A DNA stretch of 64,000 bases from assembly GCA_951802425.1 (NCBI GenBank), contig OX637804.1:1612001-1676000 (forward strand), written 5' to 3'. This stretch comes from Clavaria fumosa. Taxonomy: Eukaryota > Basidiomycota > Agaricomycetes > Agaricales > Clavariaceae. How positions within the stretch are numbered: the first letter of the stretch is position 1; the number at the start of each line of letters is the position of its first letter. This document shows positions 36,058-49,086 of this stretch, in pieces. The notes beneath the pieces are model-generated. The model did not search any database. It saw only the letters and a list, made by a program, of their open reading frames with translations, and had not been told where the DNA came from. The translations under genes were made by a program, and so were the position numbers.

Positions 36058-39000
36058 CTAGCAACGCTCGAAGACACGATACAGATCTGGCAAATTCGCT
36101 ATCTGCACGACATCACGGTCCAAGAGAGATTTAGGCGCAATGAGGTAGCGGCGCATGCATGGGAACAAGACATGCTCAATCTGCCAGCGTTCCGCTTTGT
36201 CATCGTCCTTGTCGGTCGCGGGCACTAGAGGGCCTGGCACATAAAAGTAGGCCAGCTCTCGCAGGAATGTTTCGAAGCACTCCGTTTCCGCAGTCCAGTT
36301 AACCTTTGGAAGAAGAGAACACCATTGAGCACTGGATGATTTCTATTTGACCTTCCTCGTCGCACGCGATGCGTGCACTTACTTGAGGTCCGAGACGCAT
36401 CAGAAACCCAGGCAGCTTATCGAGGTTTGGTGTGTAACCTGGCAGCAAAAGCGGCAAACTCTCGAGCAGCCCTTCCGAATTTATACGCAGCGAGAAGTAG
36501 TCTTCGAGCATATTGCGCTTTTCTGTCAAGATCTCGACGATGCACTATTGGAGGATATGAGCTGCGGGTGGTGGATCATGAGAGGGATAGTGGGCCCCAC
36601 ATCTACGATTTCAGATTTGCTCATGCGGCTCTGCTGTACCGAGTCTTCCGCATCAACAGCTACAGAGACCAATTCACGGACAGAGGGCGGCGGTACCAGC
36701 TTGAGTCGTCGAAAGTCACCAAACTGGCGTAGACCGAGCTGATAGAATAGCTCTTCGCTTTTATTGGCCCAGGGTTAGACGTCAACATGATACGAAGGGT
36801 AAAAAGGAGCTTGTGAGCACGCACGCAAGGGAGCTGTGGTTGATGAGATATAACTTGGTCGAATGCTGTATGAGCGACAGACACCGGTCCAAGTCCACTA
36901 TACCGACAAAAATATGTTTCTCGATGATCTCGGCGAGCTCTGGAGCGAGAGAAAGAAAACATGGAGAGTCAATTATGCACGGGAGCGCAGGAAGCGAGAG
37001 GAGGAACAAACGGTGGTGTTTTGCCATCTGTACAGCCTGTCTCATGTTACATATTGACGTAAGTGCACAATCTGACAGCGGTACGTCTCGAGACACGGCC
37101 GCATTCGCCGAGGCTCCAGGGGCGTTCGTATTCTCGCTCTCGATCCTGAGAGCGCTGGCGACTGGGAACATCGCCTCCAACGTGCGTTCTTGCAACGATG
37201 TGCGGACTTTGTGCTGAGACAAAGTCTTTTTTGGCTGGTCGTATGTCACTGCGAGAGAAATGGGCGACAAATGAGATTTGCTCCACCATAACGAGCAGTC
37301 GTTTACTTACTTGACGAAATACTTTCGCCTCCCTCTTGAGCATCCATTTCCCGTTCTTTGCCCTTCCTCTTCTTGGATATCGGTTCGTCATCCGCAGCAA
37401 TTCCGCCCGTCAGGAGTGTCTAACAGCAGTGACACCCTCTTATCCGTATAAAGACTGAGCATACAAGGACGGGACACACCTGATACTCAAACACCTTTGA
37501 GCTGCTCTTTTCCACGAGTTCAGTCTGTAACAGATCTGAGATCCTTTCCACGATGGTGTCCTCGTCGAGGAAGTGGACTTCTCGTTTTGTAGGGTGGACA
37601 TTCACGTCCACGGCGCGTGGATCTATCCGGAGGCTGTGCAAACGAGGCGGAGAATTGGATAGGAAGAATTAGGGCCGTCGTGGTCCGTTTGTGAGACAGT
37701 GTATCGAACACCCTCACCTGAGATACACGAACGGAGATGTTCCTTTGGGCAGCACAGCGCTATAAACCGCCTCCATGGCCTTCTTGATGCGCAGCGACTC
37801 CACCAGCCGATCTGATGTCGAGAGCGGTCAGTTCGCCATGCGGACTGAGCGACGGCGAGGAACGATAGCGGCCCACGCTCGGCATACGGTTTATAAACAG
37901 CAAAAATACCATCTTCTTGGACTGATAGTTGGCATTGGTGAAATGGACCTCCGCCGACCAAGCAGCGTCGTTCTCCTCGACCTCGACCTCATCTGCTTCC
38001 AGAGGCTGAATCGTGCGATGAAGCAGGGACTTAAAGATGGTATCGCCATAAAGCTGTCGGATATTAAGAGGGGTAGTGGATGCAGATGGCGTGGACAAGT
38101 CAGGGCTCGATGAACCTGCCTGCACAACTGATTCAAGGCGTCTATACGATTATTGCGAGAAGCAACGAATACCGCTACCTTTCGGCAAAGAAACGAGACG
38201 TTCGGGTTATGCACGGCGTATTTCGTCATGACATCCAAGATGCGGGCGTATTCTTCGGACGGGTTCCTTAGTGCTGATAATCGTGTGGGGGTATTGAAAA
38301 ATAGGTCCTCGATCTAAACGCGCCTGAATAGATGAGACATGTTAATATCGTCATGGTTTAGAGGACAGACAGTAATGATAGTCCCGTCCGTCCCCGCGCA
38401 CGGTTTTGGGTCCGGTGTCTGTCCTGGCTTGGATGCAACCAGCGCACCATCGCTGTAAAAGGCTCTAACGAGATCGAGATCGAGATCAGTGGTAGATTAG
38501 GAGCACGAGAACAAACGCGCACTTCCACGCACACGTCTCTGTTTTCGTTTTGGTCGTGACCGACAAATGTGCGACGTGTGAGATGGAAGCTAGCGCTTCG
38601 CCACGAAACCCATACGTGGTGAGGCGCGAAAGATCCGAAAATGTCGATAGCTTGGAAGTGGTAAACCGCTCCGCGAGAATAGGGAGATCTGCTTTCTAAG
38701 TAGGTCGACAATCGTGACTTCGCGCAAACAGAAGAACAGAGAGCGCCGCGTACGCGTATACCACAACCGTTGTCCTGTATCTGGAGCAGTTTCAGGCCGC
38801 CATCTTTCACTGTGACGCGTACTGTTGTCGACCCCGCGTCCAAGCTGTTCTCGAGCAACTCTTTCAGGGCAGAGGCAGGACGGTGAATGATCTAATATTC
38901 CTTTCATTCGCCGACTGGCAAAGGTTGGTTCGACCAGGACTTGCCTCTCCTGCCGCAATGCGGTTGATCAGTGATTCGTGCAACCGTTTTATGGGCGAAG

Positions 39001-39085
39001 GCTCTGGGAGAGATTCAGTCCTCGCTACCATCGTCAACGACGACGACGGTGGCTGGGTGAGATTCATTGCTGAGCGGCTGAGCAA
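36058..39085 (-). CDS. MLH1: DNA mismatch repair protein MLH1
   Basis: MutL-homologue ATPase that dimerises with PMS1 in mismatch repair and meiotic crossing-over. Exons 39085-38945, 38891-38754, 38695-38523, 38464-38371, 38313-38179, 38119-37888, 37811-37718, 37633-37480, 37419-37311, 37248-37012, 36939-36825, 36757-36607, 36544-36383 and 36303-36058 give 726 aa. GHKL motifs: [11 protein letters not shown] (catalytic E58, Mg-binding N62), DNGCG (87-91), GFRGEAL (122-128). [12 protein letters not shown] and [15 protein letters not shown] follow. The protein ends in FERC, the MLH1 hallmark C-terminus. Intron 1 uses a GC donor (GAG|GCAAGT). The start could also be at 39067 or 39031, since conservation only begins at [17 protein letters not shown]. 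Confidence 0.94.
38891..38944 (-). other. GC-AG intron, MLH1 intron 1
   Basis: The donor is GCAAGT after GCAGGAGAG and the acceptor is TAG before ATCATTCAC (the intron proper is 38892-38944). It is needed to join RIAAGE to [12 protein letters not shown], the invariant ATPase motif; no GT donor fits. Confidence 0.75.
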
Positions 39086-39547
39086 GTACGGATCGCATTT
39101 CGGAAGTTGAGCAATGAGTTACGTCATGTGGCTGTGCCAAGCTGTCAAGATTAGGTCAGCTAAGCTCTATGAACAGGGATATCCTTGGTTATCAGACTTC
39201 TTTACTGTCTTTTCCTCTATCCTTCAAACTGCTTGCTTGTACTGTACTCAACTCAGCAGAACACTGTCTTACCCTTCTTCACAGATGTGTCACTTCTGCA
39301 TAGCATCTTCATTCATATCTTATTGTGGGGTTTGAATTGGCTCAAGCTTGATTTGATCCAAGTGAAAAGGAATGACAATGAGATGTCGAGATTTGGTGCC
39401 TACAGTACCGTAATCCAGAGCAAATGCATGAAATTCCCGTTGTATACCGAAGGGCACAGGCTCGCCGCGCTTCACGTAGTGTTTGGTGAGATCAGCAACG
39501 CCGCGGCTACCTTCCCAATCCTACCCAATCCAGCGCTCAAGCGCTCC
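39086..39547. other. Divergent promoter between MLH1 and the CBS-domain gene
   Basis: About 460 bp with pyrimidine-rich stretches around 39,190-39,270; no coding feature seen. Confidence 0.5.
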
Positions 39548-40316
39548 ATGTCGTCTGACGCAGAAGACCGATACCGCGGGGCAGTCGTTGAGGTATGTCA
39601 TACCCGACGCAGCAGTCCGGTTTTCTGTGAAAAACATAACTGACCATCGCCAACTTCGCCAGGATCTACAGCTTCCGCCCGCGTTCGCCCTTCCTCAGAA
39701 TGCAACGCTCTCTCGACTTATCGAGAGCGCATACGAGCGGGACTTTTCACACGTACCGTACGTTCTCCTAGGACACACAACACACACCACACTTGCTTAT
39801 TGCCGACTGCAGCGTCCTAGACCGACGCCGGAGACCCCTCGGATACGTCGATGTCGCCCGCCTCAAACGCAAGTGGGAAGCGGGCGAAGCCCAGCCGGTT
39901 CGCGTCGTTGTTCTCGAGTTAACGCCTTTCACATCTGTCTGACAAGTTTTGCGATCACAAAGGGCGACAAAGTCGCCAAGTACATGACCAAGTTTAAGCG
40001 AGAACCTTCAGAACCATACGTTCTGATCACGCCCTCGACGTCACTCGCCGAGCTGCAGCGCTTCCTGCAAGACAACATATTCGCCCTAGGTTCTTTTTCT
40101 TGTTACCCCTATTCACCTCTTTCTCTGACCCGGCGCTCGGACACTTTGATCACACCCATGGATCTCCCCAGTGACCGACTACGACAGAAATTTCGTCCTT
40201 GCTGTCGCTACCAAACAGGATTTGGAGGTAAGCCCTCTACGTTACCCCGAAGTGCCACGTCGCTAACTGGTCCCGTTGTCCCAATTCAGACGTTTGTTTC
40301 ACGACGCGGCTTCTAG
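39548..40316 (+). CDS. Small CBS-domain protein
   Basis: Exons 39548-39592, 39663-39757, 39813-39897, 39963-40089, 40172-40227 and 40290-40316 give 144 aa. The chain LIESAYERDFSHVPVLD...RRPLGYVDVARL is one CBS motif, and KYMTKFKREPSEPYVLITPSTSLAEL...VLAVATKQDLE is a second, so this is a minimal CBS pair (Bateman module) ending TFVSRRGF. Such stand-alone pairs are usually adenosine-nucleotide sensors. The partner is unknown. Small exons and all junctions keep frame. It is transcribed divergently from MLH1. Confidence 0.85.
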
Positions 40317-41217
40317 CGTGAACACTCACTGCCTTAGGTTCAGGACCGAGCATTTTGTATCATCTCATCATTTGTTAAACAATAGACCCCCACTTTCGAA
40401 CCTCCGCATATTGCTGCCGTGTACATGTCAAAGACCATCAGGCCAATGCCAGTTCGGTATGCCAATAGCAGCGTAAGTCCTAAGTCAGAGTCTCGGGAGC
40501 CGTTCGTCGCAACAACGAAAATGGCTCGCAAGGACTGAAGCATGAATATCCTAACTCTCAAGACGGTCTCGCAGGACGCAGAAATATCCTCAATCTTGAA
40601 GCATGACGTGTCCCCGTTCGACGCTCCTGGCTCTCGACCGCGGCGAAAAGGGCAAAAAGGGAATTTAAAAAAGCGAGGGAGACTCATGTCCACATCCCTA
40701 ACCCTTGGGGAAAACGGATACGAACGAAACGAAGGGTGGAAAGCTGTCGACACAGAAACGACCATCGATTAACAAATCAAGCTCGAAGACGAAGACGACA
40801 CAGCGGGGGGTAATGATAAAAAAAGGCTCGCAAACACCCTACTAGTCCCTTCTACATACAAAGAAGGGGTGACACGGAAACGCCAATGTGTGGACGCCAA
40901 GTGAAAAACAGGGAGCGAGACGAGGCAGAGCGATGGGGACAGACGAGTATCAGGATCTGTGATTCGACGACCAAAGCTTTGATTGCAACGGGATCTGTGT
41001 TGAGGATAGACCATTGTTGGGGACAATGATAAGAATAGAAGAACTAGACATGACGATGATCAAGTCTCTGAATTGTACAACAATGCGAGATAGGTATTGT
41101 CGATTAGGATCGCGGATGTGTGGTTTGCAAAAGGTGGCAATTGGTCCTACGTGTGTGTGGAAGACGTGGTACTGGTCAAGCAAAAACAGTTCCAGTCAGG
41201 TGGTGAGTCGAGTTGCT
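40317..41217. other. Convergent intergenic region
   Basis: It lies between the 3' ends of the CBS-domain gene and the cyclin. No supportable coding region. Confidence 0.55.
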
Positions 41218-43243
41218 CTAGCGATTGGTGGGCGCCGACGCTTGGTCGACTATCTCTGCCTTCTTCTCGCCTTCCGCAGCTGCAGCACGCTGTCTGAGTT
41301 CCCGTATCTCGGCCTTCAACATCGGTAATTGAGCTTTCAGGTCCACGAGCGTGCCCTCTGGCCACCGCCTCAACGCCCATTGTCTTAGATACACGCTTGA
41401 CTGCAGATGAAACCAATGGATGAAGCGCGGGTAAGAGACGATTAAGGGCTCGACATACCTTAAAGTACCGCTTGCCAGCGTACTTCTTGAAGAAAGAATT
41501 GTGCTCAACGGGCTTGAGGATGTAGTTCAGAATCAAGTTCGCGACCGGGACTATAGAGCTTTCTGCATAACCAGAATAATGGGCCAAGTTCGGTGTCTAG
41601 CAAGATATATCGTCAGATGAGCATTTTATAAATAATAAATTAAAAAAGCCAATCACCCAGTGTTCCCTAGCTAGGACGAGTCTGGCCAGCCAGATTGATG
41701 CCGCCGCCATCAGCGACGCAGGCGCAGCAAGTAGTCTCCATTCCATGCACTGTATCTCCAACAGGAATTTGGCAACTGTCCTGACAGTGATGTCGTAGTC
41801 GTCGGCCTTGCTCACTCTCCGAAGAAAATGAACCGGGTTGGGGTAACTCAAATTCCAGTCCAGAGTCTTCAGAATGTACCGCTCTGCTTGGAGGATGTCC
41901 GTCTCGGTGTATGTCGAGTCCGCGCATAGCAGATAGGCTTTGACGGAGGGTGCATACGTTTCCTCTGTCTTGCTAGCGATAAACATACAAGTTATCCCCA
42001 CGAGCTGAAGCTTTGAAAGAGACACGACTCGAGCGGACAGAAAACGATCTATGACGTTGACACAGAGGAAAAGAGTCTCGGGTAGCAGCCGGAACCGTAC
42101 ATGTATCGTCACGAGCCAGTCGGTGAGGATACCCCGCATATTCCAAGCGAGCTCCGTTTGGCTAGCCATGTAGTTGGGATTAGGGAGGGTAGTAATCTAA
42201 AGAAAGGTCAAACTTCAGTATGTATGCGCACATTCCTGTTGCTACTGACCTCCAACTCTCTCATATACTTGACGATGTCAATGACGTATTCACTTGCCAT
42301 AAGGGGGTCATCCGCATCCTCGAGGTCGAGATCGTACCACTGATCGCCTTCAGGGTCGGCCTCAACTTCCTCCTCGTCTGCATAAGCCTCAAGCGCGCGG
42401 TCACACTCGTCCTGAATGACCTCTTTGGGAGACACCACTTTGGCATCGGCCTGCCTCTCTGGTGGATCGGACATTCGCGGTTTCTTACAAACATGGTCCT
42501 CATATCGGGGCTCTTCTGCCTGCTGCTCCGTAACAGGTTCGGGTTCGGGATGTTCCACCTCGGCGCGACGTTCTACAAGTCCCTGAGTGGTCATCTTGAC
42601 GACAGACCTGCGGGCCAGCGCCGGGCGAGCCGTGCTAACAGGTTCAACGGCCGTAGAGGCATCATGGTGAACTTGCACATGAGGCTTCTCCTTGGTTTTT
42701 GAAGCAGGTTTTCGTACAGGCTGAGCGACAGCGGGGCGGGTGACCCGCCGAATAGTTGGGCCCACAACAGTGCGAAGGGGTTGCCGTGGCTCTGCGGCCA
42801 CCGTAGTCACCTTGCCCTTGACGGCGACGCTGCTGGGCTTGTCCTTGACGAGTTGGACTTTAGCCTTAGCGGGACCTGCCGCAGTTCCCGGGTTCTTCGT
42901 CTTGTTGTTGGTGACGAGGGCTGTGACTTCTACCAAAGCCTCGCGCTTCCGCTTTCCTTGCGCTGCTGGATCTGCCTTCGCAGCGGCGACGGTCACAGCT
43001 TTGGCCCTGGAGGCAACAGTGGGAGCTGTGGCAGCGGCGGCAGCAACAGTTGGACCCTTAGAAGGGGGTTTAATGCGAGTTGTGGTTCTCGTGGGTAGAC
43101 GAGCATTTGCATTCTCGTTGTCCTTTGAGACGGGCCGCGTTGCTCGTAACTGACGCCGGACCTGTGTGACGAATCAGATATTTCGTACACAAATGCGATG
43201 ACGGATATGCAAAAGAGAGAATACTCGCAGGAATGGTCGACAT
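41218..43243 (-). CDS. G2/mitotic B-type cyclin
   Basis: Regulatory subunit of Cdk1 for entry into mitosis (Clb/Cdc13 family). Exons 43243-43229 (15 nt, MSTIP), 43161-42250, 42196-41657, 41596-41459 and 41400-41218 give 595 aa. The long Ala/Lys-rich N-terminus has a destruction-box-like REALVEVT (about 78-85) and a second RxxL (RQPLRTVVG). The cyclin box starts at LAWNMRGILTDWLVTIHVRF and includes FIASKTEETYAP and DWNLSYPNPVHFLRR. The second fold has LAHYSGY and KKYAGKRYF. Intron 1 needs a GC donor (CCT|GCGAGT) to join MSTIP to VRRQLRATRPV; the GTATTC just inside it would put the next exon out of frame. Confidence 0.92.
43162..43228 (-). other. GC-AG intron, cyclin B intron 1
   Basis: The donor is GCGAGT at 43228-43223 and the acceptor CAG is just before GTCCGGCG. 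The frame requirement for the following exon excludes the nearby GT. Confidence 0.65.
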
Positions 43244-44051
43244 GTTGGGCTGTCGAGCGAGGCGGTGAAGATGAGAGAGACGAAAAGACGAGAGTGTTAG
43301 CTTGAGTGAAGTGGGGGGGCAAGAGTGGAAGCGGTGTTTGTGTTTGGTGCAGTGCGGTGATTGCCGTTCAACGGGACTAACAAAACAACACGTAAACAGA
43401 TAAAGACACTTGGGCCACATCACGGGGGCGCGTCAACGCGTCATTTCTCCGACGCGTAGGGTGTCGCGTTTCAATAAATCGAGAGTCACCTCCGACATTC
43501 TGCCATTCGACTACAGCATGAGACCATGAGACCGAGGTAACTGCAAAACACGCGTTTAGACGGCAACTTCGTCAAACGAAGTAGATCGCAAGGTCCTTAT
43601 TCTTTTCGTCATAACAAAACATCTGGTCTACAGATTCCTCTGCGTGAAAATCTCATATGGTTCTCTCTCTGTAGTTCACGTCTCATTCTCTTCCGTCATT
43701 CAAACTCTAACTCCGGAAAACGCACCCGGACATGCGAAATCTTGACGCGCCAGTCACGTTATTCTTTATATACAAAGCATAAAATAAGTGCGAATTGTGT
43801 AACGAGGAAAAAACGCAGGTGTATGGTGAGTTGGCGACATTAGAGGTCTGGAATGTGGCATGGGAAGGGTCGCAGACTCACAATCACTTGTAGGCCGCTG
43901 TTAATTGTCATTAAAAAAGAAATGCAGTCTACATGTAAGATGGTGATTGACTGCATGATCCATTCAGTCTGACATACAACCACTTCTATTCTATTCTAAA
44001 CGAACTCATGCCGGGGAGTCCTCTTCACGACAACTGGTAAAATCCCTGCTA
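43244..44051. other. Upstream region of cyclin B and 3' flank of histidine phosphatase copy 3
   Basis: About 43,940-44,051 resembles the 3' flanks of the other two histidine phosphatase copies (for example GTCCTCTTCACGA). Nothing else recognised. Confidence 0.5.
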
Positions 44052-45419
44052 TCATGAGTACATCGCGTTACAAAATAAAATAAAAGAACAACCTCCAGTT
44101 GGCAAGTCATAGCGTTCCCTCCCGATTGCCAAAAGGATGGCATTGATGGTCCCCGAATGTGCGGTAGCCGAGATTACTGCAGGACACGCGTTGAGATCAT
44201 ATGATCATCAAAAGAAGGATCGGAAGGTCCTCACTCGTTTCATCACAAGAGAACATCTGGTCCAAGGCCTTCTCAGCGCGCGCGATCCATGGCTGATGCG
44301 GCTCTCTCTCCGTAGTCCACATCTCATCATCCTCCGTCATTCCGGGCTCAATCAGAACGTCGGGAAAACGCGATTGGATATACGTCCGAGTGCGACGTTT
44401 GTCGCACGTGTGTCTGCCATACTCCTCTCGCAAATTCTGTAAAATGGACAGTTGTCAATTCTTGAAGCACAACATGATCCACAAAATAGCAAATGTTCAA
44501 CCTCAAGCACGATAGTCTTCCCAGTGCTTTGCGGGAGAATGTCGTGAAAAGTCGTAACGCAAGTATGAAGAGCCCTCGTCAGCGGGCTACAATATAATTT
44601 CTGTGGCAGCGGGATGCCGTCAGAAAACTCTCTCTTCCACGCTTTGTTGACAGCTTGCGCTTCTGCGATACCCTTAGGAGTGAGCTCTGGATCGGCTGCA
44701 AAGATTTGCTCCGTCATCGACAGACACACGTCTGACAGTTTCGGAGAGAGGAGGGCGTACGACCCCAGATGAGCTTGCCGTCAGTGTTAAGTTTGGCCCA
44801 ATAGCTGCGAGTTGGAGTAGTCAGAACTATGTTTTTCTTTGCTCTCTCTCTTCGGATTGGAGGGAGAAAGCGTCACATACTTGTTCCATAACTGGATCGT
44901 GCGGCTTGTTCAATCCTCTATTCCAAGTTCATCTGAAGCACGTACGAACAATTGTGCCATACTTCTCCATGCTTAGGTTGTCTGACCGTTCAATTGAGCC
45001 ACATGTCCTGCTGTCGGTAAGAATGCTTACGATATCCCTGCCCGTGTCTTCCGAGGAAACAGAGCTTATACTTGACACCAGTGTGGGTATTCTCGTTGAG
45101 TGACGCAAGACGCTGTTTCAGCATTTCCCACCCGTCGGGAGAATTATCCAGTAGCCCAAAGCGAGGCGGCAGCTAATCGCAGCCCATGAAATGCATATAA
45201 GCTGTACGCTGACGACAGGCCGCGGCGCCACCCAGATTCTTATCGCGCAACAGCGACTCGCTCAAATGTGAGGGTCACTCACCGCACCAATTGCAGCAGG
45301 GTTGGCATGCAGATCGTCCTGGGCAAAAAATCCCGGCACGGGCTGAGGCGTTTAATAATGAGCGAGGTTCATGCAAACGCGAAACCCATCTTCCTCACCT
45401 CGTATTTCCATGCCACCAT
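44052..45419 (-). CDS. Histidine phosphatase (phosphoglycerate mutase-like) family protein, copy 3, shortened N-terminus
   Basis: Exons 45419-45399, 45342-45283, 45172-45031, 44981-44950, 44891-44881 (11 nt), 44804-44761, 44695-44502, 44436-44235 and 44176-44052 give 276 aa. Catalytic motifs are all kept: FLGRHGQGYHN, SPLTRALHTC, CDKRRTRTYI, ATAHSGTI. Intron positions match copies 1 and 2. It lacks about 29 N-terminal residues of copy 2; homology begins at MVAWKYE and there is no related upstream exon. The C-terminus is a few residues longer (NAMYS). It probably duplicated with partial loss of the 5' end. Only 127 bp separate its start from that of RPN1. Confidence 0.82.
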
Positions 45420-45546
45420 CTCGACAACGACAAAGATAACCACATTGACATTACATAATTGTTTATATGTGGGAAACGTGCACGTGACTGGCTGGACGCG
45501 CGTATACCTCGACGTGCTTTACTCGGGCTCGTGTAAGTCAAACAGA
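45420..45546. promoter_or_regulatory. Short divergent promoter, histidine phosphatase copy 3 / RPN1
   Basis: 127 bp lie between divergent start codons, so both genes must share this stretch for transcription initiation. No TATA box is obvious; an ACGTGCACGTGA palindromic run occurs at about 45477. Confidence 0.5.
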
Positions 45547-48500
45547 ATGTCTGATCCGCCGCAGAGTACCATCCAAGTTCTCTCTGAGGACCCAGTACGG
45601 AAGAAAAATGAAGAGGCTGACGGCACGTCGAATACGAAACCGAAGGAGGCCGAGGAACTGGTGCATGCTGTCTATACTCACCTTAGCCTTCCGAGTCGTC
45701 TGAACCAATTCATGACAGTCTGAGGAGGATCTTCAGCTGCAAAATGAACTTGCAATGCTCGTGGAACGATTGAAGGTACGTGCAGCTTGTTGCGCGTTGC
45801 TTAAGCATCAACGCTGACTCTGAGCCTCTGCAACTTGTGTTCACAGGAGCCGCAGACTTCTTTGTATCGTCCTGCTCTCGAGACTCTGCGGACCTTGATT
45901 AGGACCTCAACTTCGTCTATGACCTCGTTTCCCAAACCATTAAAGTTCCTTCGTCCGCAGTACCCCGACTTGCAGGCGATCTATGATACTTGGGATGCCT
46001 CCGAAGACAAGGTGTGTTGTGATCTATCTGCCGCACGAACAAAACTACATACATCCTTTCGTTTGTACGTCTAGAGCCTCTTCGCAGACATACTCTCCGT
46101 TCTCGCCATGACTTACTCCGATACAGAGCCCCGCGGCACTCTGAGATACCGACTGCTGTCCGATTCTCTTCTGCCCGCCTCTTCTCCACTCGTAGACCCG
46201 GGCCTTTGGGGATACGAATATGTTCGTCACCTCGCAGCAGAGCTTGGTGAGGAATTCTCTGAGCGCGAGGCAGCGGATGTAGAAACTGTTGTTGGGACCA
46301 CTACCGAAGAAATTGTTCAACCGCAAACCAAACCTGTGGTAGGCACGATTGAAGACTTACGCGCCCTTGCGTTGCAATGCGCCAGGTTTCTGCTCCGCCA
46401 CAATGCAGAACCGGACGCCGTAGATCTGCTAGTGGAAGTGGAAATTGTCGATCGAATAGTAGAGCTTGTCGATGACAGTACATTTGGCCGTGTCTGTGCC
46501 TACATGATAGCGTGCGTCTACATGCTCCTGAAACGACACCGGTTTCACCTCAGATTTTCTTGACACGTCCAGTTGCGCTCCATTGCTCATACCTCCAGAC
46601 GACAAAATTTTCCTTCGTGCCGTACACAAAATATACATCCAGCACCACAAACTCCCTGAGGCACTGACCCTCGCTATATCCCTCGCGGATCCTGTCCTGA
46701 TCCGAGAAGATTTCCATGCTGCCGCTAACCCGTGCGTGCAGTGATCCACTCGGCAGATACGTCGCTGACATGTCCAATTCGAATTAGGCTGATGAAACGT
46801 CAACTCGCCTTCCTCCTTGCTCGCGCTCAAGTTCCTGTGGAGTGGCTCCAACCATCAGCGGCGGAGGTCGCCGACGCTGAGACTGCTAATGAGATGCCAG
46901 AGGACCTCATGGAGTGTCTAAGTAACGCGCGGCTGAGTACGCATTTCAGGGAATTCGGTAAAGAGCTCGGTGTGGCAGATGCCAAAAGCTTGGAAGATGT
47001 TTATAAGAGTCACTTGGAAAACACTAGTGCGTGGATTTCATTTGGAATCTCTGAAGTGATCCATTCAACACTACGCCAGGAGTCACCGTAAATGTCGATT
47101 CTGCGAGGGCGAATCTTGCGGGCACCTTCGTCAATGCCTTCGTCAACGCCGGTTTTGGAAACGATAAGCTCATGGTGGAAGCTGAGGAGGGGAATAGCTA
47201 CATCTATAAGAATAAAGACCATGGCAAGTCACTTGATTTAATGCTTTGGAATCCGCTCTGAAGGTAAAGATATGAAGGGATGACGAGCGCAGCTGCCAGC
47301 CTTGGCCTCAGCTTGCTGTGGGACACTGACGTTGGTCTGAGCCACGTTGACAAATACACCTACTCTGCAGAGGAGCAGATCAAGGTGAGTCATGAACAAG
47401 CACGGCTTTTATCTACTGCCTGACCATGTTACTCTAGGCCGGTGCGCTTCTCGCGACAGGTTTACTCAATACTGGTGTGCGCACAGAAGCCGATCCAGCT
47501 GTGGCTCTCCTTGGAGAATACGTAGACGATAAATCCTTGCCTCTCAAGACTAGCGCGATCATCGGCCTCGGCCTTGCATATGCGGGTGCTCAAAGGGAAG
47601 ACCTACTCGCCCTTCTCCTGCCACAGGTCGAGGCGGGCACATTGATGGAGGTCGCGGCGCTCAGTGCGCTTGCGCTCGGGTTTGTATTCGTTGGCAGCGG
47701 GAACGGCGAGATTGCAGGTACTGTGTTACAGAGTCTGATGGAGAGAGATGAAGTCGCGCTGGACGAGAAGTGGGCGAGGTTCATGGCCCTGGGCCTGGCA
47801 TTGCTGTACCTCGGTGGGTGCAAAAGCCCTTCCTTTGACTCCGAGGCGTTGAATTGAACAATCGTATGCGTCTTTAGGTTTGCAGGACGCTTCGGATGCT
47901 ACAATTGAGACGCTGAAGGCGATTGAGCATCCCATCTCTAAGACAGCACAGATTCTCGTCGAAGTTTGTTCGTGGGCGGGTACTGGCAATGTGTTGAAGG
48001 TCCAGGCGATGTTGCACCACTGCGACGAACACATCGATATGTCCAAGGAGAAAGCGAAAGAAAAAGAGAAGGAAAACGAAGCTGTTAAATTGGACGCTAA
48101 GATGGAGCCGAAGATGGACGACACGTTTCAGGCGTTTGCGGTCCTCGGCATCGCGTTAATTGCTATGGGCGAGGATGTTGGTTCTGAGATGTCGCTCAGG
48201 CAATTCAATCACCTAGTAATCTCGTCCTGGGTCACTTGATCGTTGCCTTCGGCTGACGCATTACCCTCCAGATGCACTACGGCGAACCCGTCATCCGCAA
48301 AACCGTCCCGCTCGCGATCGGTCTCGTAAGCGCTTCAAACCCGGTCCTTCCTATCCTCGACACCCTCTCCAAGTACTCGCACGACAACGATTTGCAGGTC
48401 GCGCTCAACGCGATTTTTGCGATGGGCCTCGTGGGTGCGGGCTCGAATAATGCCCGGCTGGCGCAGATGCTCCGGCAACTCGCCGGATACTATAACAAAG

Positions 48501-49086
48501 AGCCAGACTGCCTCTTTATGGTGCGAATCGCTCAGGGCCTGGTGCACATGGGCAAGGGCACGATCACCATTAATCCGTTCTTCTCGGACCGCAATATCAT
48601 GAGCCGCCCGGCTGTCGCCGGCTTGCTGGCGACGCTTACGGCGTTCACAGACGCAAAGGCTTGTGAGTGCTAAATCTGCCCCATTGGGAAGGAAATTCTG
48701 ATCACGTCGTGGTTTCAAGTCATTCTGGATAAGTACCATTGGATGCTCTATTTCCTTGCGACGGCGATGTATCCGCGGTTCTTGATCACTCTAGACGAGG
48801 ACCTCAATAGCATTCCTGTCACTGTTCGTGTCGGACAGGTGAGTTGTACTCCATGAGGCATGGACCCTACTGAAAATCGCGTAACAAGGCTGTTGATGTG
48901 GTAGGACAAGCAGGCAAACCGCGGACTATCTCTGGGTTCCAAACACATCAGACACCTGTGCGACTTGGGACGACGGAAAGGGCGGAGTTGGCAACAGAAG
49001 AATTCATTCCATTTGGGCATGTTTTGGAAGGCTTTGTGATTTTGCAGAAGAACCCAGGATGGGAGCAGGAGGACATGAAGTTGTAA
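45547..49086 (+). CDS. RPN1: 26S proteasome regulatory subunit RPN1
   Basis: Largest non-ATPase subunit of the proteasome base, docking ubiquitin receptors and shuttle factors. Exons 45547-45660, 45719-45775, 45847-46011, 46075-46511, 46573-46731, 46788-47026, 47080-47223, 47278-47384, 47438-47813, 47878-48215, 48272-48662, 48720-48838 and 48889-49086 give 947 aa (yeast 993). Markers: [18 protein letters not shown] at the N-terminus, the PC-repeat toroid ([11 protein letters not shown]..., [54 protein letters not shown]) and the C-terminal [20 protein letters not shown] region. Intron 7 has a GC donor (CATG|GCAAGT) needed to join KNKDHG to MTSAAASLG. Confidence 0.95.
47224..47277 (+). other. 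GC-AG intron, RPN1 intron 7
   Basis: The donor is GCAAGT and the acceptor AAG. The flanking exons encode the invariant [13 protein letters not shown] stretch; the nearest GT donor breaks the frame. Confidence 0.75.

Noticed and set aside
42220..43153. Long plus-strand frames opposite the cyclin gene
   Set aside because: Antisense shadows of the GC-rich Ala/Lys-rich cyclin N-terminus.
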